Below, one piece after another: positions 61,567 through 64,000 of a stretch of DNA of 64,000 bases (position 1 is the first letter of the stretch; the number at the start of each line of letters is the position of its first letter). The position numbers and the translations under genes were made by a program. Source of the stretch: Microvirga pakistanensis (GTDB taxonomy: Bacteria > Pseudomonadota > Alphaproteobacteria > Rhizobiales > Beijerinckiaceae); NCBI RefSeq assembly GCF_004458765.1, contig NZ_SPJX01000710.1:310001-374000 (forward strand), in the 5' to 3' direction. The notes under the pieces were generated by a model. It made no database searches and was not told where the DNA came from. It saw nothing but the letters and a program-made list of their open reading frames with translations.

Positions 61567-64000
61567 TCAGAACCGTGCTTTCACGCCGGCCGCGAAGGTG
61601 CGGCTCGGACCCGGAATGTCCCGCGCGACCTCGAACTCCTCGTCGAACATGTTGAGCACGCTCAACTCCACGAGGAGCCGGCGGTCCGGCGTTTCCCAAG
61701 TCAGGAACGCATCGGCCGTCCAGTAATCGTCGAGTCTGGCGCCTGCGAGTCCACCCGCGAAGTCGCCCACATAGGTGGCCGCCATGGTGAGCTTGACCCG
61801 GCTCGGATGGACGAGGGTGACACCTGCACGCGCGAAGTTTTCGGCCATCAGCGGCACGTCGTTTCCGCGTCCGGCTCCAGCGCGCACCTCCGAGGATTGC
61901 GTGCCGACGGTGCCGAACACGCCGATGCCGTGCGTGAGCCAGAGATTGGCCGTGGCCGACACCCGTTCGATGCGCGCCTTCTCGACCGCGATGCTGTCGA
62001 AGGTGTTCGGAATCCCGATATCGAGGTTGTCCGCATCCTGCCGCTGATACTCGAGCGCGGTGAACAGATAGGGCGACCATTCCGCATCCCAGCGAAGGGC
62101 AAGCGTCTCCACCGTTCCGCCGAGAGCGGCCGGCAGCGCGTTCGGCACCAGCCCCACGGTGGTCACGGGCGAGAGCGTGTAGGCGAGAGGCACGATCCCG
62201 TCGCTGCGATAGGCGGCCCGCAGCCAATGGCCTTCGACAGGCGAGATGCCGATGCCGAGGCGTGGGGAGACTGTGCTGTCGTCGCCCGCATCCGTGTCCA
62301 GCGTCGTCCGCTGGATTCCCGCTTGGGCCTCGAACCAGTCCGAGGGGCGCCAGAAGAGATCGGCATAGAGGCGGCTCGCCTTGAAGGTGGCGTCGGATTC
62401 CTCGTCAATGGTGGTGGAGGTGTACTGGCCCGTGGCGGCGTCGAAGAGATAGGTCAGCCCCTCGGCGCTGCTGACGACGCGTCCGCGTTGGGCTTCGAAA
62501 CCGTAGCGAAGGGTGAAGTCGTTGAACCCGACCGTGTGAGCCAGGGCGGCCGCCACGCCCTCCGTTCGGATGCGTTCCCTTTGCTGGCCGCCCAGGATCA
62601 GGGTGGGGGAGAGCGCCAGGGCCTCGTTCGAGGATTGATCGTTGACGAGGCGCTGGCCGAAAACGGCTGCCGTCAGCACGTTCCTGTCGCTGAAGCTGTG
62701 GCTCCATCCGGCGCCGCCGAGCATCGAGGTGGCGTCCTGGGCACCGTCGAAGAGCCGCGTCGGCGTGCGGATGCTCGCAATGCCGGGTTCCTGATCCGAG
62801 GCTGCGCCGAACAGCACGAAGCGGTCCGCCGCCGAGGGGGCGGAGCCCACGAAGAAGGAGCCGCTGGTCGCATCCTGCTGGTCGATGGCGGCGCCCCTGT
62901 CGGCCCGCGCCCGGCCTGCGGTCAGGGAGAAGGAGGTGGGAACGGGCTCGTTGGAATAGCCCTGGACGTTCGCTTCCGCCTCCCAGCCGAGATGACCGTC
63001 GCGGGCCAGCAGACTTCCGCCGATCTCGGCGTCGATGAAGGGGCGGCGGATGAGATCGAGACGCCCGATGCGGCCGGACACCGCGAGCGGGTCGAAGAAC
63101 AGGCCCTGGAGCGTCAGGTTGAGGGCCGTGAGGTCGGCACTCGCGCCCGTCTCGATGGTGGCGATGTCGGGCCGAGCCGTGAAGAGGCTGGGCCGGTCGA
63201 CGGCCGCCTGATCGAAATAGCTCGCGGCATTGAACGGATCGAACACGCGGTCGCCATAGTAACGCGACCACTCGTTCAGGTTCAGGAAACGATAGGCCTG
63301 GGCCGGATAGGAGCCTCCGTCCTTGTTCACCGCAAGCCCCGCGAAATCGCCCCCGCGCTGCCGGTAGCGGCGCAGGGTTTCGCGGGCGGCGAGCACGGCC
63401 TGATCCGCCTGATATTGGTCGATGGCGATGGCCGTCCGCGCGCTCGACACGACGGGATCGTTGGGGTCGAGGCGGTCCGCATTGTCGAGGGCCTGTTCGG
63501 CGAGTTCCTCGTCCCCGTTCTGGTAATAGGCGGCAGCCGCCATCAGCAGGCCCTGGGACCAGGCGGGATTGGCCGCAGACCCGGCGAGAATCGCCTCGAT
63601 CGCCCTGTCGGTCTCGCCCTTCTGCAGGAGATAGCGGCCCCTTGCGACAAAGGCGACGTGGAAGCCGGGATCGAGGGCGAGCGCCTTGTCGATGAGAGCG
63701 CCTGCCTCCTCGACCCGGTTCTGATCGAGCAGAAGGAACGCGAGATTGGCGTAGGATACCGGGCTTCCAGGATCTTCCGCGATCGCCCGGCGCAGGGCGT
63801 CCTCCGCGGCCAGAGGCCGGTCGCGGTCGGATTCGAAGAGCCCGAGGCTGTTCCAGATGTTGGCATTGCCCGGCGCGATGGCGGCTGCCTTGCGCAGGGC
63901 TTCCACGGCGGCGTTCACTTCGCCGTCGACATCGCCGCGAATGTTGCTGTCGGCCGCGATCACCTCCGGGTCTTCCGGGTCGATGGCCTTCGCGCGGGCC
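61567..64000 (-). CDS. TPR protein with TonB-receptor-like outer membrane barrel, partial
   Basis: 811 codons in the window; the 5' end lies beyond the right edge. The visible N-terminal part is a run of TPR repeats to about residue 210 (AIAPGNANIWNSLGLFESDRDRPLAAEDALRRAIAEDPGSPVSY). It is followed by a linker and a long beta-rich part with aromatic strands that ends FDEEFEVARDIPGPSRTFAAGVKARF, the terminal pattern of TonB-dependent receptors. No plug domain or TonB box is visible in the window. It ends two bases before the cyclase start, so the two are co-translated. Confidence 0.75.
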   Translation of the reverse strand, partial: ARAKAIDPEDPEVIAADSNIRGDVDGEVNAAVEALRKAAAIAPGNANIWNSLGLFESDRDRPLAAEDALRRAIAEDPGSPVSYANLAFLLLDQNRVEEAGALIDKALALDPGFHVAFVARGRYLLQKGETDRAIEAILAGSAANPAWSQGLLMAAAAYYQNGDEELAEQALDNADRLDPNDPVVSSARTAIAIDQYQADQAVLAARETLRRYRQRGGDFAGLAVNKDGGSYPAQAYRFLNLNEWSRYYGDRVFDPFNAASYFDQAAVDRPSLFTARPDIATIETGASADLTALNLTLQGLFFDPLAVSGRIGRLDLIRRPFIDAEIGGSLLARDGHLGWEAEANVQGYSNEPVPTSFSLTAGRARADRGAAIDQQDATSGSFFVGSAPSAADRFVLFGAASDQEPGIASIRTPTRLFDGAQDATSMLGGAGWSHSFSDRNVLTAAVFGQRLVNDQSSNEALALSPTLILGGQQRERIRTEGVAAALAHTVGFNDFTLRYGFEAQRGRVVSSAEGLTYLFDAATGQYTSTTIDEESDATFKASRLYADLFWRPSDWFEAQAGIQRTTLDTDAGDDSTVSPRLGIGISPVEGHWLRAAYRSDGIVPLAYTLSPVTTVGLVPNALPAALGGTVETLALRWDAEWSPYLFTALEYQRQDADNLDIGIPNTFDSIAVEKARIERVSATANLWLTHGIGVFGTVGTQSSEVRAGAGRGNDVPLMAENFARAGVTLVHPSRVKLTMAATYVGDFAGGLAGARLDDYWTADAFLTWETPDRRLLVELSVLNMFDEEFEVARDIPGPSRTFAAGVKARF

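Overview
The window is a gene-dense, GC-rich stretch of chromosome from an alphaproteobacterium of the order Hyphomicrobiales (Rhizobiales). The best evidence is an AcpXL/LpxXL very-long-chain fatty acid lipid A cluster, a hemC-hemD-mitofilin-hemY block, the ~1,600-residue NAD-glutamate dehydrogenase, DUF2794, DUF1674, an IalB-like protein and an Omp25-type surface barrel. The mix and the GC-rich palindromic intergenic repeats would suit Microvirga/Methylobacteriaceae or a relative, but the genus is inference. I saw no insertion sequence, prophage, CRISPR array or integrase. The window is mostly core and housekeeping DNA.

Left part (1-16.5 kb): the start of a LysE-type exporter, an MsbA-like ABC exporter and a dual-specificity-type phosphatase flank the lipid A very-long-chain fatty acid cluster. 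That cluster runs acpXL, fabZXL, a ketosynthase-like gene lacking the active-site Cys, an intact ketosynthase, a FabG-like reductase, a zinc-type dehydrogenase and lpxXL. Next come a DUF1223 protein, a TPM/TPM/LemA set, another LysE exporter, two small membrane-protein genes (one frameshifted), rlmN and an IalB-like secreted protein.

Middle part (16.7-46 kb): small enzymes (two SDRs, GFA family, phhB, histidine phosphatase-like, thpR, aldo/keto reductase), then a divergent arylesterase / YbbA-YbbP-type ABC block, a Bax inhibitor-1 family protein, a GNAT acetyltransferase, DUF2794, a HxlR regulator divergent from an oxidoreductase, the very large NAD-glutamate dehydrogenase with a UMF1-type MFS gene, YbjQ, purH, two separate YkvA/DUF1232 genes, heparinase II/III, rsmB-htpX, DUF1674, a cyclopropane fatty acid synthase-like gene and an L,D-transpeptidase.

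Right part (46-64 kb): acs, an outer membrane barrel, an EVE protein, gpsA-tsaD divergent from hemC-hemD, then a Mic60/mitofilin homologue and hemY. A strong ribosome binding site precedes a 44-codon cysteine-rich ORF that overlaps the Mic60 start by 4 bases. Three tRNAs (Thr-CGT, Ala-GGC, Gly-GCC) with a terminator follow, then a cation diffusion facilitator. At the right edge a CHASE2 adenylate cyclase gene sits two bases after a gene for a TPR protein with a TonB-receptor-like beta barrel, which looks like an envelope-to-cAMP signalling unit.

The most unusual non-coding signal is a family of ~70-100 bp palindromic repeats ending in CTCTAG. These ends supply the stop codons of at least five genes here. 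A second family of cgtcatggccggg-type palindromes and one ~106 bp inverted repeat inside the lipid A cluster are also present.
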